Source: Latescibacteria bacterium UBA6620 (GTDB lineage: Bacteria > Latescibacterota > UBA2968). From it: DNA of 22,904 nucleotides. A program made the position numbers and the translations under genes. The notes beneath the pieces were generated by a model. That model ran no database searches, was not told where the DNA came from, and was given only the letters and a program-made list of their open reading frames with translations. The DNA is taken from NCBI GenBank assembly GCA_002433075.1, contig DJHM01000051.1, positions 1-22,904 on the forward strand. Direction: 5' to 3'. Shown here in pieces: positions 1 through 7,911 of this stretch; position 1 is the first letter of the stretch; every line of letters begins with the position of its first letter.

Positions 1-149
1 TCACCGGGAGGAGGGGGAGCGGAGTCATCAACAGGGGGGGGTGGAGGGGGTTGCGAAACTACGGGTGATGAGACCAAGCAGACGCCCATGACCATCGCAA
101 GAACCAGCATCACTGCGATGCCCCGGTTGTGTCTTATCCACTGCAACAT
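1..149 (-). CDS. N-terminus of an unknown secreted or membrane-anchored protein (cut by window edge)
   Basis: Not recognised as a family. Reading leftwards from the ATG at 149, the protein begins MLQWIRHNRGIAVMLVLAMV, continues with a short hydrophobic stretch (about residues 11-32), and then becomes proline-rich (SQPPPPPPVDDSAPPPPG) up to the window edge. This is the layout of a signal peptide or single N-terminal membrane anchor followed by a flexible proline linker. I chose the ATG at 149 because a purine-rich GGGGGAAGAT lies just before it; an in-frame ATG at 161 is an alternative but has no ribosome-binding site. The body of the protein is outside the window, so no function can be given. 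Confidence 0.55.
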   Translation of the reverse strand, partial: MLQWIRHNRGIAVMLVLAMVMGVCLVSSPVVSQPPPPPPVDDSAPPPPG

Positions 150-161
150 ATCTTCCCCCAT

Positions 162-514
162 GAGTTGTACTTGAACGACTTTGATAGTCGAAACTTAGGT
201 TGAGAAATGGCTTAACGGGGTGACATCAGTCACCATAACGAGGCACAGACGAGAAATACAGCTCAGATCGGGATTGACCGGTACTCGGAATCTCCCCATC
301 TGGGCCGTTGGAAGCGAAGCTTTCAAATTAGACAGCTGGGTCGCTGAAATCAAGCGGCATCAGGTCGGGATCTGCTTCAGATCCGGGCGCCTTGTAGCCG
401 GATTCCCTCTCGACTGAGCGAGGAATGTAGAGCGCCAGATCGCGAACAGCGATCAAGGGTGGCGCGGCCGAAATCTCCCGCAACGGAACGCCACCCCATC
501 AGAGGACACGGTTG
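162..514. other. Intergenic region with two small dyads
   Basis: No convincing gene is seen on either strand. A perfect dyad GGTGAC-atca-GTCACC lies at 219-234, about 70-85 bp upstream of the start at 149, and could be an operator. A tight hairpin GGATCTG-ctt-CAGATCC lies at 368-384, between the end of the decayed gene and the next gene; it has no T-run, so it is a weak terminator candidate at best. Confidence 0.35.
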
Positions 515-1969
515 CTAAATCATCCGATAGTCCCAGTCAATGCCACCCTTGACGAACAGTAGGCCATCCGGCTGGAAGGCTACGACTGGACCAATTGGGT
601 TACGTGCACCTTTGGGCAGTGGGTTCCATCAGAGCAGTCGGCTGCACGATGGAGGCGCCCGTAGATGTCTCCTGAACCAACTGGTTCACGGTGATGTCTG
701 TTGTCCCGAAGAAGCTCTCGTTCACCTCGAAGGTGAACACACTCAGCAGTCCGTCACCCTGGGCAAGTTGCTCGTCGGTCGTGATCCTCGGGCCGACCAG
801 TTCAGCGAACTCGCACCCGGATTAGGAATGCCCAGGGCGTATCCACCGTTCTGCTTCAAGCAGGTTAAGCTCTTCCTCACCATTGTCCCCCAGCACGCAT
901 CGTGTTTCTCGTCAGCTTCAAGACCTGATCGTCTTCCAGTCCCAATTCGAGTCTGAACGGATCGAATCTTGCGATTCGCCCCTCGATACTGAACGAGGCC
1001 GACTCGCACGGGAATCCTCGTAATGCTGTCCAGGCTTCGAAATCGAACCCGCCCCACGTATCCACCATCCCCGAGCGTAACCCCATCGGGCGAAACTAGG
1101 ACCACGCGATCTTGCGAGCGGACATAGACTTGGTCACTTCCACCAGCCGGCTCGAAGTCTTCCACGACCACCAAGGTCGAGTCGAACGAGAGGAACTGTT
1201 CGATCGCCGACACGGGTGACGCAAGCGGGTCGAGGAATACTTCCACATCGAAAGTCTGATCCGCCCCTTCCACCACGGTCGACATCACACCATCCGCGAC
1301 ACCGTTTCCCCCTTCGAGGTCGAGTGCGGGTAGGGCTTCTTCATTCGGTCCAAGGTCTGGCAACAGGGAGGTCGAGGCGCCCTCTGAAATCACGTCAATG
1401 TTCTGCAACAGAATCACGACATCGTCGAAATCGGCCGAGCCATCCCCGTCGAGAAAGACCGCGGTGTCTATCTCCCCGCCGTAGGTCTCGGCCGTCGTCT
1501 CTTTCAGCAGCGACAGGTCGAGATCATCGACGATCCCGTCATCGTTCAGATCTGGATGAGCTCCCACCATCTGCTTCACAGGAAAATCCTCCGCGTCACC
1601 GGGAGCCGTCACCGATGCCGCATCCCCTGCATCGAATATCCCGTCCGGATCTCCCAGCTCCTGCCCATTCGAGAATCCATCCCCGTCGGAATCACGATCG
1701 GCCAGGCTCGGCCCCCACAGGACGTCCCCCGTTTCGTCCGCGACGGACAGGAACTCCGCTTCTACGGTCTGTCCAAAGGGGTTTCGAGCGACCCCACCCA
1801 ATGCACTTACGTGGCAGGTCGCGCACCCAAGCACCGTCCCGTTCGGCAACTGGTCGAGCCGGTGGGGGCGAGGCCCGGCCAAACCGACCCAGAGCAGGAC
1901 GGCCAGGCAGGCGCCGTGTCGTCCGAGCCCCATTATTTCAAAGCCACGCTTGCGCAATCGATACCTCAT
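515..1969 (-). pseudogene. Frameshifted gene for a secreted CxxCH / TSP3 / dockerin / cohesin-like protein
   Basis: The intact part (1969 to about 1040) has a hydrophobic signal-like N-terminus (about residues 14-33), one heme-c-type CATCH motif (49-53), a thrombospondin type-3-like DRDSDGDGFSNGQE calcium loop, two dockerin-like loops (HPDLNDDGIVDDLDLSLL and FLDGDGSADFDDVV) and a cohesin-like beta domain. After that the coding signal jumps frame: FSIEGRIARFDPFRLELG lies in the frame ending at 877, then CVLGDNGEEELNLLEAERW and ELVGPRITTDEQLAQGDG share a third frame interrupted by a TAA at 822-824 and closed by a TAA at 600-602. The tail VVAFQPDGLLFVKGGIDWDY lies in another frame ending with the TAG at 515-517. 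The uninterrupted reading frame would stop at 743 with an atypical tail. All other genes in the window are intact, which favours real decay over sequencing error. Such proteins are usually secreted or surface-bound; the role here is unknown. Confidence 0.6.
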
Positions 1970-2061
1970 TCATATATAAACCCGTCTTCGGCAGTCGGCC
2001 GACGCCCGAGCCGCCGCTGTTAACAATCATTTAACATACGTGAAACGACCGGGAAACAGCC

Positions 2062-2077
2062 TGGCGGTATATTGGCT
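2062..2077 (+). promoter_or_regulatory. Possible sigma-54 (-24/-12) promoter of glnA
   Basis: The sequence TGGCGGTATATTGGCT has the obligatory GG-N10-GC spacing and matches TGGC plus T-GCT of the TGGCACG-N4-TTGCW consensus, 67 bp before the glnA start. Sigma-54/NtrC control of glnA is well known in many bacteria, which is why the match is worth listing, but the central bases deviate. Medium-low certainty. Confidence 0.35.
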
Positions 2078-2143
2078 GGCGTTTTCGGGAACGAAATAGC
2101 CCGTGGGGCCGGCGCCCCATTCCACTGTAGAAAGGAGTTCGTA

Positions 2144-3562
2144 ATGGCGAAGACGCCTCAGGACGTGCTCAATATGGTCAAGGAGCACGACGTAAAAATC
2201 ATCGACTTGCGCTTCATGGATTTCCCGGGTCTTTGGCAGCACTTCTCTATGCGAGCTAGCGATCTGGAAGAAGACTCCTTCGAGGACGGCTTCGGCTTTG
2301 ACGGGTCGAGTATTCGCGGATGGCAGACGATCAACGAAAGCGATATGCTCGTCATTCCCGACGCCGAAACCGCCTTTATCGATCCTTTCTTCGAAGCCCC
2401 CACTCTGGTGATGTTCTGCGACATCGCAGACCCGATCACCCGAAGTCGCTACACCCGCGACCCCCGCACCGTTGCCAAGAAAGCCGAAAGCTACCTCAAG
2501 TCCACGGGCATCGGCGACACCTGCTACTTTGGTCCTGAAGCCGAGTTCTTCGTGTTCGACGACATTAGATTCGACCAGACCCCGAATGCGGGATACTACT
2601 TCGTAGATTCTGTCGAAGGCCGCTGGAACACGGGAAGCCCCGAGAACCCGAACCTGGGCTACAAGCCACGTTACAAGGAAGGATACTTCCCGGTTCCCCC
2701 GAGCGACTCGTTGCAGGATATGCGAACCGAGATGATGCTTACAATGATCAACTGCGGCATCGACGTCGAGCAGCATCACCACGAAGTGGCGACGGGCGGG
2801 CAGTGCGAGATCGACATCAAGTTCTCCCCTCTTGTTAACTGCGCAGACAAGCTCGTGCTCTACAAATACATCGTCAAGAACACGGCCCGAAAGTATGGGA
2901 AGACGGTCACCTTCATGCCCAAGCCGCTGTTCGAGGACAACGGAAGCGGGATGCACTGTCACCAGAGTATCTGGAATGGTGACACCCCGCTGTTCGCTGG
3001 GTCGGGCTACGCGGGGCTGAGCGAGGACGCTCTCTACTACATTGGCGGGCTGATCAAACACGCACCGGCCTTGATTTCTCTGACCAACCCAACAACCAAC
3101 TCGTTCAAGCGTCTGGTCCCGGGCTACGAAGCGCCCGTGAATCTCGCTTATTCACAACGGAACCGCAGTGCGGCGTGTCGGATCCCGATGTATTCGACCA
3201 GCCCGAAAGCCAAGCGTGTCGAATTCCGTTGCCCTGATCCGTCCTGCAACCCCTATCTGGCCTTCGCCGCCATGCTGATGGCTGGCCTGGACGGGATTCA
3301 GAACAAGATCGATCCGGGTGAGCCGCTCGACAAGAACCTCTACGATCTCGAGCCCGAGGAACTCGCTCGTGTACCGCAGACACCCGGTTCTCTCAGCGAG
3401 GCCCTGGACGCCCTCGAAGGCGATCACGAATTCCTTCTGAAGGGTGATGTCTTCACCGAAGACGTTGTCGAAACCTGGATCGAATACAAGCGCGAGAACG
3501 AAGTGGATGCCATCAACGTGAGGCCCCACCCGTACGAATACGCCCTCTACTACGACATCTAA
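2144..3562 (+). CDS. glnA: Glutamine synthetase, type I
   Basis: Cytosolic ATP-dependent ligase that makes glutamine from glutamate and ammonia, the entry point of nitrogen assimilation; active as a dodecamer. The 472-residue product matches the usual GSI length. Visible family landmarks are FDGSS (52-56), the metal/substrate region FGPEAEFFVF (129-138), HHEVATGGQCEID (212-224), FMPKP (257-261), the catalytic flap VPGYEAPVN (325-333) and NRSAACRIP (340-348). Tyr400 in KNLYDLEPEE sits at the adenylylation site of the GSI-beta class, so activity may be switched off by GlnE-type adenylylation. The start at 2144 is preceded by AAAGGAG at good spacing; an upstream in-frame ATG at 2072 has no ribosome-binding site and would add a non-conserved extension. 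The gene is monocistronic, with its own terminator. Confidence 0.97.
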   Translation: MAKTPQDVLNMVKEHDVKIIDLRFMDFPGLWQHFSMRASDLEEDSFEDGFGFDGSSIRGWQTINESDMLVIPDAETAFIDPFFEAPTLVMFCDIADPITRSRYTRDPRTVAKKAESYLKSTGIGDTCYFGPEAEFFVFDDIRFDQTPNAGYYFVDSVEGRWNTGSPENPNLGYKPRYKEGYFPVPPSDSLQDMRTEMMLTMINCGIDVEQHHHEVATGGQCEIDIKFSPLVNCADKLVLYKYIVKNTARKYGKTVTFMPKPLFEDNGSGMHCHQSIWNGDTPLFAGSGYAGLSEDALYYIGGLIKHAPALISLTNPTTNSFKRLVPGYEAPVNLAYSQRNRSAACRIPMYSTSPKAKRVEFRCPDPSCNPYLAFAAMLMAGLDGIQNKIDPGEPLDKNLYDLEPEELARVPQTPGSLSEALDALEGDHEFLLKGDVFTEDVVETWIEYKRENEVDAINVRPHPYEYALYYDI

Positions 3563-3582
3563 GACTTGCACCAGGCATCGTC

Positions 3583-3618
3583 AAAATGGGGATGGGCAAA
3601 CGCCCGTCCCCATTTTTT
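3583..3618 (+). terminator. Rho-independent terminator after glnA
   Basis: GGGGATGGGC-aaac-GCCCGTCCCC forms a 10-bp GC-rich stem (one G-T wobble), extended by flanking A/T pairs and followed by ATTTTTT. It starts about 20 bp after the glnA stop. Confidence 0.9.
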
Positions 3619-3695
3619 CGTCCGGGCCCGCGCACCCGATTGACACCCGGACCCCCCTCCCCTAAACTGTCGAAGACCCCACAGAGAGAGGACAG

Positions 3696-3953
3696 ATGAC
3701 ACAGGATCAGCTCAACACGCTCGCCAGAAATCTGCGTGAGATGTTCGACAAGATCGGTCGCCGCGAGCCGATTGGGGATGAACTCGTCGAGATCACCACG
3801 ATCCAAGGGGAGATCCAAGCAACAGCCCCCCCGCAACTTACCCATTTCCTCGAACGACGAAGTTACACGAAAGCGCTGGAGTTCCTCGAGTCCGGCGTCG
3901 TGACTGAGGATCCGAACAGGCCTGAGTGCGACGAGGAACACGATCATCCCTGA
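3696..3953 (+). CDS. Small acidic protein of unknown function (85 aa)
   Basis: I do not recognise a family. The ATG is preceded by AGAGAGGACAG, a good ribosome-binding site. The predicted product is soluble, probably mostly helical, with no signal peptide or membrane segment, and ends in an acidic and histidine-rich tail (CDEEHDHP) that could bind a metal. It lies alone between the glnA terminator and the aldolase gene, on the same strand as both. A short dyad GGAATC-N6-GATTCC follows the stop at 3954-3971 without a T-run, so co-transcription with the aldolase is possible. Coding is supported by the ribosome-binding site and by sensible protein composition. Confidence 0.65.
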   Translation: MTQDQLNTLARNLREMFDKIGRREPIGDELVEITTIQGEIQATAPPQLTHFLERRSYTKALEFLESGVVTEDPNRPECDEEHDHP

Positions 3954-4076
3954 GGAATCGGCACGGATTCCCACAGAGAGAGAACCAGAAGTGCTGCGCC
4001 CCGTTGCATTCCAATGCTCACTGCTCGCTAGCACCCCCGAATCGTCTCGAAAGAGCCAAGCACAAGGAAGACTTCA

Positions 4077-4841
4077 ATGATTCAATCCATTCGCGAAAGA
4101 GCACTCAACCGTGAACTTCTCACCGGCACGTTCATCAACCTCGGCTCTCCCCTGACCGCAGAGATGGCGGGCGCGGCTGGTTTCGACTGGCTCCTCGTCG
4201 ACATCGAGCACGGTTCGGGAGACCAGGAGGCCCTGGGGCCACAGCTCCAGGCCATCGGTGGCACGCCTGCGGCCCCGGTCGTCAGGATCGCCAACAACGA
4301 CCCGCCCAGGTTCAAGCGTGTGCTCGACCTCGGCGCCTCTGGAATTATGGTCCCCTACGTCAGTTCCGTCGAAGAGGCCGAACAGGCCGTCGCTTCGATG
4401 CGGTATCCCCCGCGCGGCATCCGGGGCGTTGCAAAACTGAATCGGGCCAGCGGCTTCGGTCAGGACTTCGACGAGTACTTCAACCGTTCACACGAGCTAC
4501 TGACGACCGTTGTCCAGATCGAAACGACCGATGCCGTCGACCGGATCGACGACATCGCCACCATCGATGGCGTGGACGTCCTCTTCATCGGTCCGCTCGA
4601 TCTGAGTGTCAACCTCGGGATTCCAGAACAGTTCGACGACCCAAAGTTTCTGGAGGCTCGTGACAAGGTGGTCAAAGCGGCCCAGAACGCCGGAAAGGCT
4701 GCGGGGATACTACTGCTGAATCAGGCCCAAGTCGAATCCACGGTCGAGGCCGGATTCACGTTCATCGCCCTCGGGTCGGACGGAGGGCTGGTGGCTGCGG
4801 GAATGCGCAACCTCGCGGGCGCCTTTGACGCATATCGGTAA
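4077..4841 (+). CDS. HpcH/HpaI-family class II (metal-dependent) aldolase
   Basis: Predicted pyruvate-releasing aldolase of the HpaI / 2-keto-3-deoxy-L-rhamnonate aldolase type, which cleaves 2-keto-3-deoxy or 4-hydroxy-2-keto acids to pyruvate plus an aldehyde in the cytosol. The 254-residue length is normal for the family. Key positions are His45 in DIEHG, Arg70 in VVRI, the metal ligands Glu149 (QIET) and Asp175 (GPLDLS), and the glycine-rich segment GASGIMVPYV (87-96). These fall at the same numbers as in E. coli HpaI (recalled, not aligned here). The start is preceded by AAGGAAG at good spacing. It lies 64 bp upstream of a DapA-superfamily gene, so the two may act on related sugar-acid intermediates. 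The exact substrate cannot be read from sequence. Confidence 0.88.
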   Translation: MIQSIRERALNRELLTGTFINLGSPLTAEMAGAAGFDWLLVDIEHGSGDQEALGPQLQAIGGTPAAPVVRIANNDPPRFKRVLDLGASGIMVPYVSSVEEAEQAVASMRYPPRGIRGVAKLNRASGFGQDFDEYFNRSHELLTTVVQIETTDAVDRIDDIATIDGVDVLFIGPLDLSVNLGIPEQFDDPKFLEARDKVVKAAQNAGKAAGILLLNQAQVESTVEAGFTFIALGSDGGLVAAGMRNLAGAFDAYR

Positions 4842-4864
4842 CGGAATCATTCACGCAATAAAAC

Positions 4865-4892
4865 GCCGTAGGTGCGGTTTCGAACCTACGGC
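4865..4892 (+). other. Hairpin between the aldolase and DapA-like genes
   Basis: GCCGTAGGT (4865-4873) pairs perfectly with ACCTACGGC (4884-4892) around a 10-nt loop. No U-run follows and the downstream start codon is only 14 bp away, so it may act as a processing, stabilising or translation-controlling element rather than a full terminator. Confidence 0.55.
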
Positions 4893-4905
4893 TTGGAATC
4901 CTGCT

Positions 4906-5814
4906 ATGAGTTTACGCAAGAAATTTGACGCCAAAGGTGTCTACGTCTTTGTGATGACGCCGTTCAAGACCTCGACGGATGCACGTGGCCGGCATCCGGT
5001 CGACCTGAACGGCGTGGAGGGCAACGTCCGCTCCTTCTCCTCCGTCAGCGGAGAGAAAACAATGGTGTTGTGTGGCGGGTCGGGTGAGATCGACAGCCTC
5101 TCACCAGGCGAGATCGTCGACGTCTCTGCAGCAGCCGTCGCCGGAGCATCCGGACGATGCAAGGTCGTTTGCGGTGTCCGGGGGCCCAATCCAACCGCGG
5201 TGAAGATCGCCCGCGGCGTCGAGGATGCCGGCGCGGATGCCCTGCTCGTGATGCCGCACGCCCCGATCGTCAAGAAGGGCGACGCAGCCATCTGGGATCG
5301 GCACCGACAGATCGCGAAGGCTGTCGATCTCGGCTTCCTCCCCTTCCGGGCCCCCACACAAACCCTGTCGATCGACCTTGTAAAACGTTTCTCAAAATTA
5401 CCCCAGGTCGCCGCGATTAAAGAGGAGAGCGGTGCCGTCGACTGGGTTCGGACGGGCTGTCACGTGACCGGCAACGCGATTCCGTTCATCACCGGCGGCG
5501 GGGAAAATATGGTCCCCTACTACTACCTCGCCGGCGCCGTCGGTTTCACGACCGGGATGGCCAATCTCACGCTCCCTCTTTCGATCAAACTCCACAACGC
5601 CTCTCTCGCGGGTCGTTGGAAACAGGCGATGACACTCCGGGACGAATTCGAACCCCTGACCGAGATGCGCCAGGTGCTGGGGAACTCGATGCTCAAGGCG
5701 GGTCTTGAAATGATGGGGTTGGCCGGGGGGCCCATCCGGGCGACGGGTCAACGGCTGGATCGATCTGATCGAGCGAAGGTGAGACGGTTACTGAGAGCGA
5801 AGGGGATCTTGTAG
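4906..5814 (+). CDS. DapA/N-acetylneuraminate-lyase superfamily protein
   Basis: TIM-barrel, Schiff-base-forming lyase or dehydratase of the DHDPS superfamily (302 aa), probably acting on a 2-keto acid such as a sugar-acid intermediate. The lysine expected to form the imine with pyruvate is Lys172 in AAIKEESG, and the carboxylate-binding GSGE turn is at 58-61 (CGGSGEIDSLS). The usual active-site tyrosine of the YN.P motif appears to be replaced: the strand reads FLPFRAPTQ, putting Phe147 at that place, which argues against a standard lysine-biosynthetic DapA. I prefer the ATG at 4906 because the family starts near KGVYVFVMTPF; an upstream in-frame start at 4825 would overlap the previous gene and read through the hairpin. 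No clear ribosome-binding site precedes it. Confidence 0.82.
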   Translation: MSLRKKFDAKGVYVFVMTPFKTSTDARGRHPVDLNGVEGNVRSFSSVSGEKTMVLCGGSGEIDSLSPGEIVDVSAAAVAGASGRCKVVCGVRGPNPTAVKIARGVEDAGADALLVMPHAPIVKKGDAAIWDRHRQIAKAVDLGFLPFRAPTQTLSIDLVKRFSKLPQVAAIKEESGAVDWVRTGCHVTGNAIPFITGGGENMVPYYYLAGAVGFTTGMANLTLPLSIKLHNASLAGRWKQAMTLRDEFEPLTEMRQVLGNSMLKAGLEMMGLAGGPIRATGQRLDRSDRAKVRRLLRAKGIL

Positions 5815-5842
5815 CGCGAGAACAGTTTCGCGTCAAAACCGA

Positions 5843-5877
5843 AGATGGGCGGCGGCCTGAACTGGCCACCGCCCATC
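5843..5877. terminator. Bidirectional terminator between convergent genes
   Basis: AGATGGGCGGcGGCC pairs with GGCCaCCGCCCATCT (15-bp stem with one mismatch) around the loop TGAACT. It lies between the ends of the DapA-like gene (plus) and the amidohydrolase gene (minus). The minus-strand side continues into TTCGGTTTTG; the plus side has only a short T-run. Confidence 0.7.
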
Positions 5878-5912
5878 TCGTTTGGACTCCACCCAATGTC
5901 GCGACCGGCATC

Positions 5913-6737
5913 CTATGCCAGGTCGAAAACTTTCCCCGCATTTTCCCGCATAATCCGCCGCCTCGCATCTTCGCTGATGTCCACCGTCCGGATGAAATCG
6001 ATAATCGACGTATCCTGCTTCGCTCTCAGCTTATCGGTCGCGAACATCAGCCTGTGTTTCCATCGATTCAGGAAGGCGATCCCGAACTCGGGGTCGCGTG
6101 TGATCGCGTTGTACCCGGAACCGGCCGAGAGGTCGGCATAGAGGTTCTTGTATTTCCGCATCAACTCATCGATCCGACCACCCGGAACTACGGGCCCAGC
6201 AGGGTAGCTCACTTTCCTCGGCACCTTCGCGCTGATTTCGCGCCAGAAGTACTGCGCATGTCCCACCCATTTCACATTGCGATAGGTCGCCAGCATTCGC
6301 TCGAATCCAGGCAGCCCGGGCTTGTCGCGATTGATCCACCAGTCGATGTGCATCACGATCGGCAGCTTCAGCCGATCGCAGGCCTCATAGACTCGCTGTT
6401 GCATAGGGTCATCGACGGGCAGCCCGCACAGATTCTCACCATAACCCACGCACCCTTCTCCGATATACGCGTTCAGGATCGGGTAAGGATCGAATCTGCC
6501 CGGATACCGATGTCTCGGGTCGGCCGCACACAGCGGGAGCAACCGATCTCGATGACGCCGGGTCATTCTCAGCAATTCACGTGTCGTGACGAGGTAGTCC
6601 AGTTCTTCGGGCACTTCTACGGCCATCACGATCGCTTTTTCGATTCCGTTGCGATCCATCCACCGTAGCATCGTAGAAGGGGACATTCCCGGATCTTCGT
6701 AACGCAACTGGCCGAGGTGAACGTGGGTGTCGATCAC
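5913..6737 (-). CDS. Amidohydrolase-2-family metal-dependent hydrolase or decarboxylase
   Basis: Cytosolic TIM-barrel enzyme of the amidohydrolase superfamily, ACMSD/amidohydrolase-2 branch. Numbering from the GTG at 6737, it has the N-terminal HxH metal motif (His5/His7 in IDTHVHLG), a GYGEN segment (98-102), His130 (VMHID), His160 (GHAQY) and an FATD strand with Asp236. I chose the GTG start because it overlaps the stop of the preceding gene as GTGA, a typical coupled junction; a TTG at 6752 would add five residues. There is no signal peptide. The tight coupling to the ATP-cone/2PGK-like gene suggests a shared process, but the substrate is unknown: members include hydrolases of small cyclic or ester compounds and decarboxylases. 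Confidence 0.82.
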   Translation of the reverse strand: MIDTHVHLGQLRYEDPGMSPSTMLRWMDRNGIEKAIVMAVEVPEELDYLVTTRELLRMTRRHRDRLLPLCAADPRHRYPGRFDPYPILNAYIGEGCVGYGENLCGLPVDDPMQQRVYEACDRLKLPIVMHIDWWINRDKPGLPGFERMLATYRNVKWVGHAQYFWREISAKVPRKVSYPAGPVVPGGRIDELMRKYKNLYADLSAGSGYNAITRDPEFGIAFLNRWKHRLMFATDKLRAKQDTSIIDFIRTVDISEDARRRIMRENAGKVFDLA

Positions 6738-7879
6738 GACTTTGGTTTCCAATGTTCTCGCAGGTGATCCATAATCTGGAGACAGACTGTTTGTACCGTC
6801 TCGTCGAAGTCGTTGTTCTCGTAGGAGGGCGTACCAATCTCCTCGCCTTGCTGGAGGATGTGGCTTTGGATTGAGATGATCTGGTCGAGGTGCTTCAGGT
6901 AGCGATGGCTCGGTCGACCCTTTGCCTCCTCTCCTCTCGCAGAGTATCGATCCTGGAACTGAGATTTTTCCGAGAGAAAGAGGTTCGCGTGAATAAAAAT
7001 CGCCTGCCCCTCGATGGATTCGAGCCTCAGCAGATCCGGAACGAGATGCACGCCGTCAATGACCAGACTGACGTTCTCCTGAATGGCCCGGTCGATCGCC
7101 CCCCTGACGCCAACGCAGACTCGCAAAGCCTGCTCTCGAAATCCAGAGACGACCGGGTCTGACTCGTCCTGCGACGGCGTCATGCTTTCCCAGGCCTGGT
7201 AGCTCGACACGTGGAGGCCTGGCATCAGGTTCGGCGCGATCATCAGGCGCATCACCTGGCGAATGTCGTCCGTCGAAGCCACCCGCGAAATTTTCAGACG
7301 ATTGGCAACCGACACACCCACCGACGTTTTTCCAACGCCACTCGTCCCACCAACCAGGATGATGAGCGGTGGCGTCCCCTGTCTTCGATAGCGATGCCAG
7401 ACCCGATATCGATCGGCATAGTCGGCGCCATATTCGGTTTTGAGCGCGGAGGCGACGGCCTTCTGGATGTGGGTACGGCTCACAGAGTCGCGCTCTTCAG
7501 CACGGAACTTTCCGAGCAACCCCTCTGCCAGGGTGTAGGCCTCTTCTTCCGCTACCCCGGTGATTGCGATCGACTGAGTGAGACGCTCCCGGGAAAACGG
7601 GCGAAATCCCTCAGCGTCTTCGACCACGACATTCTGCGTTCGGGGTCGCCAGAAGTGGCCATCCCCAAACGGCCGGTCCGCGTCGATCTCGGCGGTATAG
7701 GCCTGCACGAGCTCGACCATTTTTTCCGCCGAAATCGTCTTGCGCTTCTGAATGTCGCTCCGGATCTTGTCCGCAACCGAATAGGCGTCCTGGAACCCGA
7801 GGCCTTGCTCAAGCAGATAGTGCGTGAGCATTCCCCGCAGAAACGGGATCCTGCGTTTACCATCGACAATGAGTGCCAC
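6734..7879 (-). CDS. ATP-cone plus 2-phosphoglycerate-kinase-like P-loop kinase
   Basis: A 381-residue protein. The N-terminal half looks like an ATP-cone regulatory domain (about residues 1-160, including FSRERLTQSIAITGVAEEEAY), a module known to sense adenine nucleotides. The C-terminal half is a P-loop kinase with Walker A GGTSGVGKTS (177-186), a STDDIRQVMR segment after the first helix and a Walker-B-like LVIDGVHLVP strand. This architecture matches the 2-phosphoglycerate kinase family of cyclic 2,3-diphosphoglycerate synthesis in some archaea; bacterial homologues have unproven roles. The start is a GTG preceded by GGAAGG 8 nt away. The stop overlaps the next gene (GTGA). The start is separated by 32 bp from a divergent gene. 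Confidence 0.8.
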   Translation of the reverse strand: MALIVDGKRRIPFLRGMLTHYLLEQGLGFQDAYSVADKIRSDIQKRKTISAEKMVELVQAYTAEIDADRPFGDGHFWRPRTQNVVVEDAEGFRPFSRERLTQSIAITGVAEEEAYTLAEGLLGKFRAEERDSVSRTHIQKAVASALKTEYGADYADRYRVWHRYRRQGTPPLIILVGGTSGVGKTSVGVSVANRLKISRVASTDDIRQVMRLMIAPNLMPGLHVSSYQAWESMTPSQDESDPVVSGFREQALRVCVGVRGAIDRAIQENVSLVIDGVHLVPDLLRLESIEGQAIFIHANLFLSEKSQFQDRYSARGEEAKGRPSHRYLKHLDQIISIQSHILQQGEEIGTPSYENNDFDETVQTVCLQIMDHLREHWKPKS

Positions 7880-7911
7880 GAACGCTTCCTTCCGATCACC
7901 CTGAGGCTAAA
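7880..7911. other. 32-bp divergent intergenic gap holding two ribosome-binding sites
   Basis: This gap contains GGAAGG (minus strand, for the kinase-like gene) and GAGG (plus strand, for the barrel-like protein). It is too short for two promoters, so each transcript must start inside the opposite gene or the two mRNAs overlap at their 5' ends. Confidence 0.6.

Noticed and set aside
220..417. Open frame of 65 codons on the plus strand
   Set aside because: No ribosome-binding site, no protein-like composition, and it runs through hairpins in a non-coding region.
1216..2034. Long plus-strand frame opposite the decayed secreted-protein gene
   Set aside because: Arg/Pro/Ser-rich composition typical of an antisense shadow; the minus strand carries recognisable motifs.
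2027..3061. 344-codon minus-strand frame opposite glnA
   Set aside because: Shadow of a highly conserved gene on the other strand; it has no independent motifs.
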